Positions 25,466 through 33,960 of a stretch of 64,000 nucleotides of DNA are shown piece by piece. The notes under the pieces are model-generated. The model worked only from the letters and a program-made list of their open reading frames with translations. It was not told the origin of the DNA and searched no databases. The first letter of the stretch is position 1. The number at the start of each line of letters is the position of its first letter. Where the stretch lies: assembly GCF_021390645.1 (NCBI RefSeq), contig NZ_JAJEJT010000002.1:1302001-1366000 (forward strand), read 5' to 3'. The stretch is from Paraburkholderia flagellata. Its GTDB lineage: Bacteria; Pseudomonadota; Gammaproteobacteria; Burkholderiales; Burkholderiaceae. The translations under genes and the position numbers were made by a program.

Positions 25466-26488
25466 TCACCTGCCGCGCAGATATTCCTCTACAGCCGAAG
25501 TCGCGTAGTCGATCAGTACCGGCGTGAGTGTCTTTGCCGTTTCCGTGTGCTTCTTCTTATGCACCCAGCCGAGGTAGGTCGTGCTGCGCGCCGCCATGAA
25601 AAGCGGCAATTGCCGCAGTTGCTCATCGACTAGCGGACGATGCGCGCGGTAGCCCGTCACAAAGGCTTCCATCGCGGTATCGAAGTACGGCTCGCCGCGA
25701 ATGAAGTAGAGCGACGTCGCAACGTCGAACAAATGCCAGCCGAAGCCCGCATCGTCGAAATCGATCACGCGCACGCGCTCGCCATCCACGAGTACGTTCT
25801 CGGGCACGAGATCCGCGTGGATCAGGCCGAACTGCCCTGCGTCCTTGCCATAAGCGCTCAGGTCAGCCCAGAGCGCCTCGCGCGCGCGCTCGAAGAGCCG
25901 CCGTTGCGGCGCATTCAGTTGCTCCAGTTCCCAGAAACGGCCCCAGAGCGGCTCGCTGCCCGCGAGCCCTTCCTCGCACCAGCTATGCCGCTTGAAGCCC
26001 GCAGGCGCCCGCCACGCGCTCGTATGGTTGTGCATGCGCGCCGCCATGCCGCCAAGCGTGTAATAGCGGCCCGCGACGTCCTCCTCGCCGCCATCGAGCC
26101 CCGATTCGAGTGCGCCGAGTTGGCGGCCGTCGACCCATTCGAGCACGTCGATCTGCCGGCCCGCCGGCAGTTCATCGCTATGCACACGCTCGAATGGGCG
26201 CCCCGCGCGCGATTTCACCACGCGCGGCACCTCGACGCCCGCGCTCGCGAGCGCTTGCATCCACTCGAATTCCGAGTGAAGCGCCGCGTCGTCGTGATAG
26301 CCGAGGCGGTGAATGCGCAGCACCGCGCGCCGGCCGTCGCGGCTGTCCACGCGAAACACGGCGTTCTCGCGGATCTTGATCGGCGCGATCACGCAGTCGC
26401 CGAGGTCCCACATCTCAAGCGCCTGGGTGGCAAGGCGCTGCAGCGCAAACGCGTTCTCCGACGCGCGCGCGTCTTCTGCATGGGTCAT
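25466..26488 (-). CDS. APH-type (aminoglycoside/choline-like) small-molecule kinase
   Basis: A 340-residue phosphotransferase. It has the APH catalytic motif HADLVPENVLV (H-x-D-x4-N) and the metal-binding DFDDAG, as in hydroxylysine, ethanolamine and homoserine kinases of the HYKK/APH group. GAGAGGA precedes ATG 26488. It lies 10 nt after the class III PLP enzyme gene, and both are the last genes of a long minus-strand run. Pairing of such kinases with phospho-lyase-type PLP enzymes suggests phosphorylation of an amino alcohol. The substrate is inferred, not seen. Confidence 0.85.
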   Translation of the reverse strand: MTHAEDARASENAFALQRLATQALEMWDLGDCVIAPIKIRENAVFRVDSRDGRRAVLRIHRLGYHDDAALHSEFEWMQALASAGVEVPRVVKSRAGRPFERVHSDELPAGRQIDVLEWVDGRQLGALESGLDGGEEDVAGRYYTLGGMAARMHNHTSAWRAPAGFKRHSWCEEGLAGSEPLWGRFWELEQLNAPQRRLFERAREALWADLSAYGKDAGQFGLIHADLVPENVLVDGERVRVIDFDDAGFGWHLFDVATSLYFIRGEPYFDTAMEAFVTGYRAHRPLVDEQLRQLPLFMAARSTTYLGWVHKKKHTETAKTLTPVLIDYATSAVEEYLRGR

Positions 26489-26498
26489 CGCGATCCTC

Positions 26499-27782
26499 TC
26501 AAAGGGCGTTGAGCACGGCATCGAGTGTGTCGATCAACTGGTCGGCGTGGACCGTCGTGAACGGCATGGGCGGCCGGATCTTGAGGATGTTGTCGTGCAC
26601 GCCGATACGGCTGATGAGCACACCGCGCTCGCGCATGGCGTTGACGACACGGCGCGCCACGCTGCCGGCGGGCGATTTCTCCGCGCGGTCTTCGACCATT
26701 TCCACGGCGAAGAAGAGTCCGCTGCCGCGCACGTCGCCGATTGCCGCGTGCTTTTGCGCTAGCGCACGCAGACGTTCGAGCACGTATTGCCCCACGTTCT
26801 GCGCGTTTTGCTGAAGGCCTTCGTCTGCGATCACGTCGAGCACCGCCATGCCCGCCGCGCACGAAACGGGGTTGCCCGCAAACGTGTTGAAGTACATCGG
26901 ATTGCGTTCGGCGAAGTCTTCGATCAACTCCCGGCGCGCCACCACGCCCGCGAGCGGGTGACCGTTGCCCATGGGCTTGCCCATCGTGACGATGTCGGGC
27001 GTGACGCCAAGCTTCTGATGTCCCCAGAAATGCGAGCCGAAACGGCCAAAGCCGCCCTGCACTTCGTCGGAGATATACACGCCGCCCGCGCGGCGCACCT
27101 TCTCCACGGCGCGCGCGAGATAACCCGCGGGCACGTCCGGCAAGCCCTCGCAGGAGAGGCCCGAGCACATCAGCAGGCCTGCCACACGCACGCCGTCGGC
27201 CTCGAACGCGTCGATGGCGGCCTGCACGTCCTCGGCGTAGCGATTCGCGAGTTCGTCTTCGCTCATGCTCCCGCGTTCGCGATACGGGTCGATCACGGGA
27301 ATCGTGCGCACGTAGCGGCCGCGCTGCTGCTCCGTGGATAGAAACGAGCTGACCTGCACCACCGCCGCCGTATTGCCGTGATACGAGTGCGCGGTGCAGA
27401 TAATGCCCATGTTGCCCGTGCATTCCCGCGCCATGCGCAGCGCCAGTTCGTTGGCCTCGCTGCCCGTGCAGCAGAACATCACCATCGGCAGGGAAGCGTC
27501 GAAGGTCGAAACGAGGCGCTCGCCGTACTCCACGATATTCTCGTGCAGATAGCGCGTGCTCGTGTTCAGCATCGACGCCTGCTTCGCGATGGCCTCGCTC
27601 ACGCGCGGATGGCAATGGCCTACGTGCGGCACGTTGTTATAGGCGTCGAGATAGCGTTTGCCTTCGGCGTCGTAAAGCCAGACGCCTTCGCCGCGCACGA
27701 GATGCAGGGGCGTGTCGTAGAAGAGCGGCGCGCGCTTGCCAAGCACGCGGTAGCGCCGCTGCAACAGGTCTTGATCAGGCAT
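26499..27782 (-). CDS. Class III PLP enzyme, phospho-lyase-like (AGXT2L/ETNPPL type)
   Basis: A 427-residue fold-type I PLP protein. It has CTGSEANELALRMAR for phosphate binding, SDEVQGGFGR with the PLP-contacting Asp, and Schiff-base Lys in TMGKPMGNGHPLAGV. The GK-x2-GNGHP form is that of ethanolamine-phosphate and hydroxylysine-phosphate lyases rather than ordinary omega-aminotransferases (which carry AK-x-IGNG). The start at ATG 27782 overlaps the MFS stop by 8 nt. With the adjacent kinase and aldehyde dehydrogenase it fits a kinase, phospho-lyase, aldehyde oxidation route. An ordinary aminotransferase remains possible. Confidence 0.85.
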   Translation of the reverse strand: MPDQDLLQRRYRVLGKRAPLFYDTPLHLVRGEGVWLYDAEGKRYLDAYNNVPHVGHCHPRVSEAIAKQASMLNTSTRYLHENIVEYGERLVSTFDASLPMVMFCCTGSEANELALRMARECTGNMGIICTAHSYHGNTAAVVQVSSFLSTEQQRGRYVRTIPVIDPYRERGSMSEDELANRYAEDVQAAIDAFEADGVRVAGLLMCSGLSCEGLPDVPAGYLARAVEKVRRAGGVYISDEVQGGFGRFGSHFWGHQKLGVTPDIVTMGKPMGNGHPLAGVVARRELIEDFAERNPMYFNTFAGNPVSCAAGMAVLDVIADEGLQQNAQNVGQYVLERLRALAQKHAAIGDVRGSGLFFAVEMVEDRAEKSPAGSVARRVVNAMRERGVLISRIGVHDNILKIRPPMPFTTVHADQLIDTLDAVLNAL

Positions 27783-28992
27783 CGGAAGTCTCCGTATCGG
27801 TGGCGGCGCGGCGCAGCATGCGCGCATGCGAGCGCACCGGGAAATAGATGAGGAACCAGCTCGCGACGAACAGCGCAACGCCGGACCCGATCACCTGAGA
27901 ATAAGCGCCGGACGTCATGATCCAGGCGGCGAGCGCGGGACCGGTCGCGAGACCGATCATCTGCATGGCGGTGGCAGCCAGCACCATGCGCCCGCTCCGG
28001 TCGAACACGGCCATCGACGAGAGCAACGCGGGCTGGGCGACGTTCCAGAAGAAGTTGTAAATGCAAACAACCAGCGCGAAGATAGCAAACGTCGTGTGCG
28101 TAGTGAGAAAGAGCAGACACAGCGAACCGCCGAGCACGCTCACCGTGAGCGCGCGCGAGCGGCCGATGCGCGTGCCCCACACGCCGAACGCCCACGCACC
28201 GAGCACGCCCATGAACTGCGAGAGCGTGAGCGCGTTGGCCACCTGCTGCTCGCTCAGACCGTCGACGGTGCCGATGAGGAACAGATAGGCCCAGACGATG
28301 CCCTGCGCGACGAAGTACAGCAGCATGGCGAGCAACGCGGACGCCTTCGCAGGCCTTGGCAGCTCGATCGCGTTCGCATCGGATTGCGGCGCGCTTTCGC
28401 CGCCGCGCGGCAGGTAGCGCACGAATGGCAGCACGACGAGCGGAAACGCGGCGAAGAAGAACAGCAGCAGCTTCATGCCGCCAATGGCGAACGCACTCGG
28501 CACGAGCCACAACCCCAGCGCGCCGTAAATCATCACCCACATGACCATGTAGCCGAAGTTGCGGTCGGGGTTGGCTGTCAACCCGACCGCCGCGAAGCTG
28601 AGCGAAATGAGGCCGCCCGCGCCAATTCCCACGAGCAGTCTCAGCACAAGAAATACGCGGTGATCGGGCGTGAACGCCGAAGCCGCGTTGCCGAACGCCA
28701 TCAGCAGGATCGACAGCACGATCACCGTGCGCCAGTTCACGCGCTTCGCGAACAGCGGGAGCAGGATGGAGCTCAACGCAATGCCCCACACCTCCACCGA
28801 AGCTGCGTAACCCGCCGCGACCGCGTCGAAGCCCAGATACTTCACGAAGCCCTCTACGACCGCGGGCTGAACGATGAACACCTCTGGCCCGACCACGCCC
28901 GCGAGTATCGCGACCCACAGGCGTGCTCGTGATTTCGCATTCGTCTCTTCGCGCATGGCGAGGCCCTGCAGATCCGCTGGTGACGTATTCAT
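27775..28992 (-). CDS. MFS transporter
   Basis: A 405-residue protein with 10-12 predicted membrane helices (first at about 27-45) and a central cytoplasmic loop near residues 200-225 (ESAPQSDANAIELPRPAK). The stop overlaps the PLP enzyme start and the gene begins 24 nt after the aldehyde dehydrogenase stop, so cotranscription is likely. It probably imports the amine or amino alcohol handled by the neighbours. Nothing in the sequence fixes the substrate. Confidence 0.88.
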   Translation of the reverse strand: MNTSPADLQGLAMREETNAKSRARLWVAILAGVVGPEVFIVQPAVVEGFVKYLGFDAVAAGYAASVEVWGIALSSILLPLFAKRVNWRTVIVLSILLMAFGNAASAFTPDHRVFLVLRLLVGIGAGGLISLSFAAVGLTANPDRNFGYMVMWVMIYGALGLWLVPSAFAIGGMKLLLFFFAAFPLVVLPFVRYLPRGGESAPQSDANAIELPRPAKASALLAMLLYFVAQGIVWAYLFLIGTVDGLSEQQVANALTLSQFMGVLGAWAFGVWGTRIGRSRALTVSVLGGSLCLLFLTTHTTFAIFALVVCIYNFFWNVAQPALLSSMAVFDRSGRMVLAATAMQMIGLATGPALAAWIMTSGAYSQVIGSGVALFVASWFLIYFPVRSHARMLRRAATDTETSDA

Positions 28993-29016
28993 TGTGCCTT
29001 GATCCTCGAACGTGGT

Positions 29017-30495
29017 TCAGTAGGCGAAGCAGACAGATTTCGTCTCGGTATAGGCGTCGATGATCGCGCGGCCATGTTCGCGCCCCACGCCCGACGACTT
29101 GAAGCCGCCGAACGGCAGCGCCGGATCGACCATATTGTGCGAGTTGACCCACACCGTGCCCGCTTCCATGCGGTCGACCACGCGAAGCGCCTTGTCGAGC
29201 TGGTTCGTCCACACGCTTGCGCCGAGACCGTACTCGCTCGAATTCGCGGCGCTGATCGCCTCTTCGAGATCGTCGTAGGGCATGGCAACCAGCACCGGGC
29301 CGAACACTTCTTCGTTCACGAGCGAAAGCGGCTTGCGCCCTTCGTTGGCGACCACGGTCGGACGCACGAAATAGCCCGCACCGTCATGCGCCGCGCCGCC
29401 CGCCATGATTTCGCCGCCCTGCGCACGGCCTTCGGCGATCATGCCGACGACCTTGTCGCGATGGCGCGACGAAACAAGCGGACCCATCTGCGTCTTCTCG
29501 TCGAAACCCGAGCCGAGCACGAGGCTGTTGGCCACTTGAGCGATGCCTTCCACGATCTGCGCGTACATAGAGCGCGGCACGTAGAGACGCGAGCCTGCCG
29601 TGCACACCTGGCCGTGGTTGAAGAAGATCGCGCCCGCTGCGCCTTCAATGGCCTTGCGCGGATCGCAGTCGTCCAGCACGATCACGGGGCTCTTGCCGCC
29701 CAGTTCGAGCGACACGCGGCGGATATCCCGGCCGCACTGCGCGCCGATGATGCGCCCCACTTCGGTCGAGCCCGTGAACGTCACCTTGTCGACATCGGGA
29801 TGACGCACCAGCGCCGCGCCTGCCGTTTCGCCACGACCAGTCACGACATTGAGCACGCCCGGCGGGAAGCCTGCTTCGAGCGCCAACTCGGCCAGGCGGA
29901 TCGCGGTGAGCGGCGTTTCCTCGGCGGGCTTGAGCACCACCGTGCAGCCGCACGCGAGCGCCGGCGCGATCTTCCACACGGCCATGAGCAGCGGGAAGTT
30001 CCACGGCACGACGGCCGCGACCACGCCCACCGGCACGCGCTGCGTCGACGCGCGGTACTGTACGCCCGGCGGAAAGCTCAACGACAGATCGACGGTGCTG
30101 CCTTCGATCTTGGTCGCCCAGCCCGCCATGTAGCGCAGCCACTGTGCGCTGCCGCCAACTTCGAGCATGCGCGAGAAGCCGAGCAGCTTGCCCTGGTTGA
30201 GCGTCTCCAGCGCTGCGAGTTCGTCGCCGTGCTGTTCGACGAGATCGGCAAGCTTGAGCAGCAGGTGTTCGCGCGCGGCGGGCGGCATACGGCGCCATTC
30301 GTTCGATTCGAACGCGTTCTTCGCCACGGCCACGGCGGCCGCGACGTCATCGGCGTCGCCGTCGGGCACCTGGGCGATCTCGCGGCCGCTGGCCGGGTCG
30401 TACACGGCGAATGTCTTGCCACTGCGCGCTGGCACGGCGCGGCCACCCACGATCATCTGGGTATGGAGGTTTGCAAGCAATTCCTCGATGTGCAT
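29017..30495 (-). CDS. NAD-dependent aldehyde dehydrogenase, phenylacetaldehyde-dehydrogenase-like
   Basis: A 492-residue ALDH. It has VVPWNFPLLMAVWK for NAD binding, catalytic Glu in SLELGGKSP, nucleophile Cys in HGQVCTAGSRLYV and EEVFGPV near the C-terminus. AGGAG eight nt before ATG 30495 fixes the start against a long upstream extension. The sequence type (FGGFKSSGVGREHG, GCTVVLKPAEETPL) is that of phenylacetaldehyde/indole-acetaldehyde dehydrogenases such as FeaB. It could turn the aldehyde from the amine dehydrogenase into an aryl-acetate, for example indole-3-acetaldehyde into IAA, which feeds iac. Confidence 0.9.
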   Translation of the reverse strand: MHIEELLANLHTQMIVGGRAVPARSGKTFAVYDPASGREIAQVPDGDADDVAAAVAVAKNAFESNEWRRMPPAAREHLLLKLADLVEQHGDELAALETLNQGKLLGFSRMLEVGGSAQWLRYMAGWATKIEGSTVDLSLSFPPGVQYRASTQRVPVGVVAAVVPWNFPLLMAVWKIAPALACGCTVVLKPAEETPLTAIRLAELALEAGFPPGVLNVVTGRGETAGAALVRHPDVDKVTFTGSTEVGRIIGAQCGRDIRRVSLELGGKSPVIVLDDCDPRKAIEGAAGAIFFNHGQVCTAGSRLYVPRSMYAQIVEGIAQVANSLVLGSGFDEKTQMGPLVSSRHRDKVVGMIAEGRAQGGEIMAGGAAHDGAGYFVRPTVVANEGRKPLSLVNEEVFGPVLVAMPYDDLEEAISAANSSEYGLGASVWTNQLDKALRVVDRMEAGTVWVNSHNMVDPALPFGGFKSSGVGREHGRAIIDAYTETKSVCFAY

Positions 30496-30524
30496 CTCAG
30501 CTCCTGACTGGTTTGTTTGGCAAC

Positions 30525-31511
30525 TTATTTGGCAACTAAGCCATCTTTGGAAAACAGGACGGTCGAACCGTCTTGCTTCAATATCAATGCGGTCAGCGCA
30601 TCGCGTCCCGGCAATTGCTTCGTCGCGAAATCGTGCGCTCCCGCCGTTTTGACCATCACGTAGCCGTCGAGCGCCACGCCTGCAACACTGGTTGCGTTCG
30701 CAACTAGACCAGTGATTGAACTGCTCGCACCGGAACTCACGGACTGCCATGTCGCACCGCCGTCCTGGCTTGCGAACAGATTGCCGCGCAGGCCACCCAC
30801 GTAGACCGTGCGGTCAGTTGCGACCACGCCGCTCCAGAGCGTGCCCTTATAGCCTGTGTGCAGCGCCTGCCAGCTAGCGCCGTCGTCGCTCGACTTGAAT
30901 ACGGTGCCTTGCTCGGCAGCGATATAAACGTCCTTCTGCGGTCCGGGGAACACGGAGAAGAAGTTCAGCCCGCTCTTGCCTGCGGCCGCGCCCTCGCCTA
31001 CCGGCTGCGTTTTCCACGTTGCACCGCCATCGTCGGTCGTGATGAGCAGCGACCACAGGCCCACGGCCCAGCCGTGCATTTCGTCGCGGAACGCGATGGA
31101 AAAGAGCGGCTGGTCGACGCTCGTATCCGCGCGTTGCTCGCGCCAGTGCTCGCCGCCGTCGTCGGTGCGCAGCACGACGCCCCAATGTCCCGCCGCCCAG
31201 CCGTGCTGCGCGTCGACGAATGAGACCGAGGTAAGGGTTGCGTTGGCGGGCACGGCCTGCGCCTGGCGGAAGTGCGCGCCGTCGTCATCCGAAAGCAGGA
31301 TCACACCGCGTTCCCCGACCGCGACGATGCGGTTTCCCGCGAGCGCCGCGCCGAGCACCATCGAATGCTCCGCGTCGGCACGGTGCTTCGCGGCGACGAC
31401 CGCGACCGTGTTGTCCGGCGCCGCGCCAGCGAGCGCGGCGTGTGTGTAATGCAGGCCCGCAAGCAGCGCGAGTGCTGCGCAGGCGATCTTCGAACCCTTT
31501 GTTCGTTGCAT
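30525..31511 (-). CDS. YCF48/sortilin-like beta-propeller protein, secreted
   Basis: A 328-residue protein with a signal peptide (MQRTKGSKIACAALALLAGLHYTHAALA). It then has repeated Asp-box units (SDDDGAHFR, TDDGGEHWR, TTDDGGATWK, SSDDGASWQ, SQDGGATWQ), spaced about 40-50 residues, as in photosystem II assembly factor YCF48 and BNR propellers. Such genes often accompany MMPL/RND, DUF1302 and DUF1329 genes, as here. It begins 22 nt after the RND gene stop. It is probably periplasmic and assists assembly of the envelope complex. No direct function is known. Confidence 0.88.
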   Translation of the reverse strand: MQRTKGSKIACAALALLAGLHYTHAALAGAAPDNTVAVVAAKHRADAEHSMVLGAALAGNRIVAVGERGVILLSDDDGAHFRQAQAVPANATLTSVSFVDAQHGWAAGHWGVVLRTDDGGEHWREQRADTSVDQPLFSIAFRDEMHGWAVGLWSLLITTDDGGATWKTQPVGEGAAAGKSGLNFFSVFPGPQKDVYIAAEQGTVFKSSDDGASWQALHTGYKGTLWSGVVATDRTVYVGGLRGNLFASQDGGATWQSVSSGASSSITGLVANATSVAGVALDGYVMVKTAGAHDFATKQLPGRDALTALILKQDGSTVLFSKDGLVAK

Positions 31512-31533
31512 GGCGAATCGTCCTCGTGGCGGG

Positions 31534-33897
31534 CTAGTGAGTGAAGAAGCTCGAGCTTTTAACCGCCGAGCGGCGCGGGAAGAGCCGTGTGAGCCAGACC
31601 GCGAGCGCGGGCAGCGCCGTCATCGCCATCACGAGGTTCACGATGAACATGAACGCGAGCAGCTTGCCCATGTCCGCCTGGAACTTCAGTGCGGAGAAAC
31701 TCCATGTCGCGACGCCAACAGCAAGCGTGATTGCCGTGAAGATCGTCGCCACGCCCACTTCGAGAATCGACTGTTCGACTGCCTTCACCACGGGCACGTC
31801 ATGCGAGAGATGCAGTTGCAGCCGGTTGTAGATGTAGAACGCGTAGTCCACGCCGATACCCACTGCCAGCACCATGACCGGCAAGGTCGCGACCGTGAGG
31901 CCGATCTGCAGTTGCTTCATGAACCAGTAGCCGATGAAAGTCGCCACCGTCAAAGGCAGGCAGCAGGCGATCACCGCGCGCAGGTCGCGATACGCGAGCA
32001 GCACGAGCACGACGATGGCCGCGTAGACGTAGAGCATCATCGGCAGTTCGCTGCGCGCCACTTCGTCGTTGGTCGCGGCGAGCACGCCCGCGTTGCCGGC
32101 AGCAAGCCGGATCGTCACGCCCTCCAGATGGTTTTCCGCGCGGTACGTCTTCACGGCATCGATCACGCGGTTGATCGTCGCTGCCTTGTGGTCGGCCAGG
32201 AACAGATGCACCGCAGTCATCTTGCAGTCCTTCGTCATGTAGCCGTGCACCCGGTTGATTTCGGCGCTCAGCGCCGCATAGTTGGTCGGGTCGATCGGCA
32301 CGACGAACATCTTCGGATTGCCTTCGTTATAGCCCTCGTTGTAAGTGCGCAGCATCAGCGGATACGAGCTGACCGAGACGACACCAGGCACCCGGTTCAT
32401 CGAGCCGGTAAAGTCGTCTTCGAAGATGCCGAGGCGCGGGTCGGTGCAGTCGGCAACGCGCGGCGTCTCGAACACGACCGTGAGCCAGTCGAGGCCGACG
32501 TCGTAGCTGGTTGCGATCGCAACGGCATCCTGGTTGAAGCGCGAGTCGGCGCGCAGCTCGGGGGCGCCAGGCTGTAGCGTGCCCACCACGCGATCGCGGC
32601 TTTGCCACACCGCCACGCCGAAAATCATCGCGGTCACGGCAAGCGTGATCGCCGCATTGCGCGGCTCGGCCAGCCGCGCGAGCAGCCTCAGCCAATGCGC
32701 GCGCCGCTCGCGAGCGGCCAGCGCGCGGTCCGCGTACTCCTTGGTGAAATGCAGACACGATGCAACGACCGGCAGCATCACGAGGTTCGTCACGATCTTG
32801 TAGCCAACGCCGAGCGAAGCCGTGATCGCCAGTTCGCGCACCATCGGAATGGGAATGAGCAGCAGCGTGATGAACGACACGAGCGCGGTGACGAGCGCGA
32901 GCGTGCCGGGGATCAAGAGGCCGCTGAAGCTGTGACGCGCGGCTTCCATCGGGCTGCGTCCATGCGACAGCTCGCGCACGATGAAGTTGATCTGCTGAAT
33001 GCCGTGCGAAACGCCAATGGCGAAGACGAGAAACGGCACCAGCACCGCGAGCGGGTCGAGGCCGAAGCCGAGTATGCGCAGCGTGCCGAACTGCCACACG
33101 AGCGACGTGAGCGAGCACACGATAGGCAGGATCGTGAAGCGCAGCGAGCGGCTGTACCAGTAGACGGCCGCCGCCGTGAGCACCAGCGCGAGCGCACAGA
33201 ACACCAGCACGCCCGAAGCGCCGTCGGCAATGTCGCCGATCTGCTTCGCGAAGCCGATGATCTGCACCTGATACGCGCCGTTTTCATAGGGCTTGCGCAG
33301 CTTCTCTTCGAGGATATGGTTGAACGCCACGTAGTCGAGCGCCTTGCCGTTCGCGTCGCGCTCGTTCAGCTCCGCCGTCACCATTGCGCTCGTCTGGTCA
33401 CGCGAGACGAGCACGCCGACGTAGCCGCCCGCCGAGGTGGACTGGCGAATCGAGGCGATCTTCTCGGGCGTGAGACTCTCCGGCGTGATCGTGCCGTCGA
33501 TCAGCGGGTCGGCGCGAAAGCCGTCTTCGGTGATCTCGTTGACGAACGAGTTAGGTGTCCAGAGCGACTGCACGCCGCCGCGATCCACGTTCGGCAGATA
33601 GCCCACGGCCTGCGTGATTTCGTAGAGCCGGGTGAGGCCTTCGCGCGTCCAGATCGTGCCGTTGCGCGCCTTGAGCACAACCGTGATGCGGTTCGCGCCG
33701 AGCAGATCGTTCCGGTATTGCTGGAAGGTCTTGACGTACTCGTGTTCGGTCGGAATCTGCTTCTCGAATCCGGCGTCCATGCGCAACTGCAGCGCGAACA
33801 CGGCCATCACGACCGTGAATAAGGCGATCACGCCCAGCGTGATCGCGCGATGCCCGAACAGGAACCTCTCGAGCTTGCCAACCAGACGATTCAACAC
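31534..33897 (-). CDS. MMPL/RND-family exporter
   Basis: A 787-residue inner-membrane protein with the SSD/RND layout. One N-terminal helix (about 18-36) precedes a large periplasmic loop. Five or six helices follow (about 225-400, with VFAIGVSHGIQQINFIVREL in the conserved part), then a second periplasmic loop and the last helix bundle (about 630-775, with VLAVGIGVDYAFYIYNRLQ). It is of the hopanoid-exporter/patched-like class rather than a tripartite drug pump: there is no membrane-fusion or TolC gene nearby. Neighbours DUF1302, DUF1329 and YCF48 form a recurring set with it. The cargo is unknown. Confidence 0.88.
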   Translation of the reverse strand: MLNRLVGKLERFLFGHRAITLGVIALFTVVMAVFALQLRMDAGFEKQIPTEHEYVKTFQQYRNDLLGANRITVVLKARNGTIWTREGLTRLYEITQAVGYLPNVDRGGVQSLWTPNSFVNEITEDGFRADPLIDGTITPESLTPEKIASIRQSTSAGGYVGVLVSRDQTSAMVTAELNERDANGKALDYVAFNHILEEKLRKPYENGAYQVQIIGFAKQIGDIADGASGVLVFCALALVLTAAAVYWYSRSLRFTILPIVCSLTSLVWQFGTLRILGFGLDPLAVLVPFLVFAIGVSHGIQQINFIVRELSHGRSPMEAARHSFSGLLIPGTLALVTALVSFITLLLIPIPMVRELAITASLGVGYKIVTNLVMLPVVASCLHFTKEYADRALAARERRAHWLRLLARLAEPRNAAITLAVTAMIFGVAVWQSRDRVVGTLQPGAPELRADSRFNQDAVAIATSYDVGLDWLTVVFETPRVADCTDPRLGIFEDDFTGSMNRVPGVVSVSSYPLMLRTYNEGYNEGNPKMFVVPIDPTNYAALSAEINRVHGYMTKDCKMTAVHLFLADHKAATINRVIDAVKTYRAENHLEGVTIRLAAGNAGVLAATNDEVARSELPMMLYVYAAIVVLVLLAYRDLRAVIACCLPLTVATFIGYWFMKQLQIGLTVATLPVMVLAVGIGVDYAFYIYNRLQLHLSHDVPVVKAVEQSILEVGVATIFTAITLAVGVATWSFSALKFQADMGKLLAFMFIVNLVMAMTALPALAVWLTRLFPRRSAVKSSSFFTH

Positions 33898-33960
33898 ATT
33901 GCGCCCCTCAAAGTCTGCTGCCGTTTTAGGCGCGCACCAACAAGGCGCGCGCCTGCCTGC

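Noticed and set aside
27620..29212. 530-codon minus-strand frame over the second MFS gene
   Set aside because: Off-frame reading spanning the MFS gene and parts of both neighbours; Arg-rich, no motif.
32602..33822. 406-codon plus-strand frame across the MMPL gene
   Set aside because: Antisense shadow rich in Arg, His and Glu; the MMPL frame is clearly coding.
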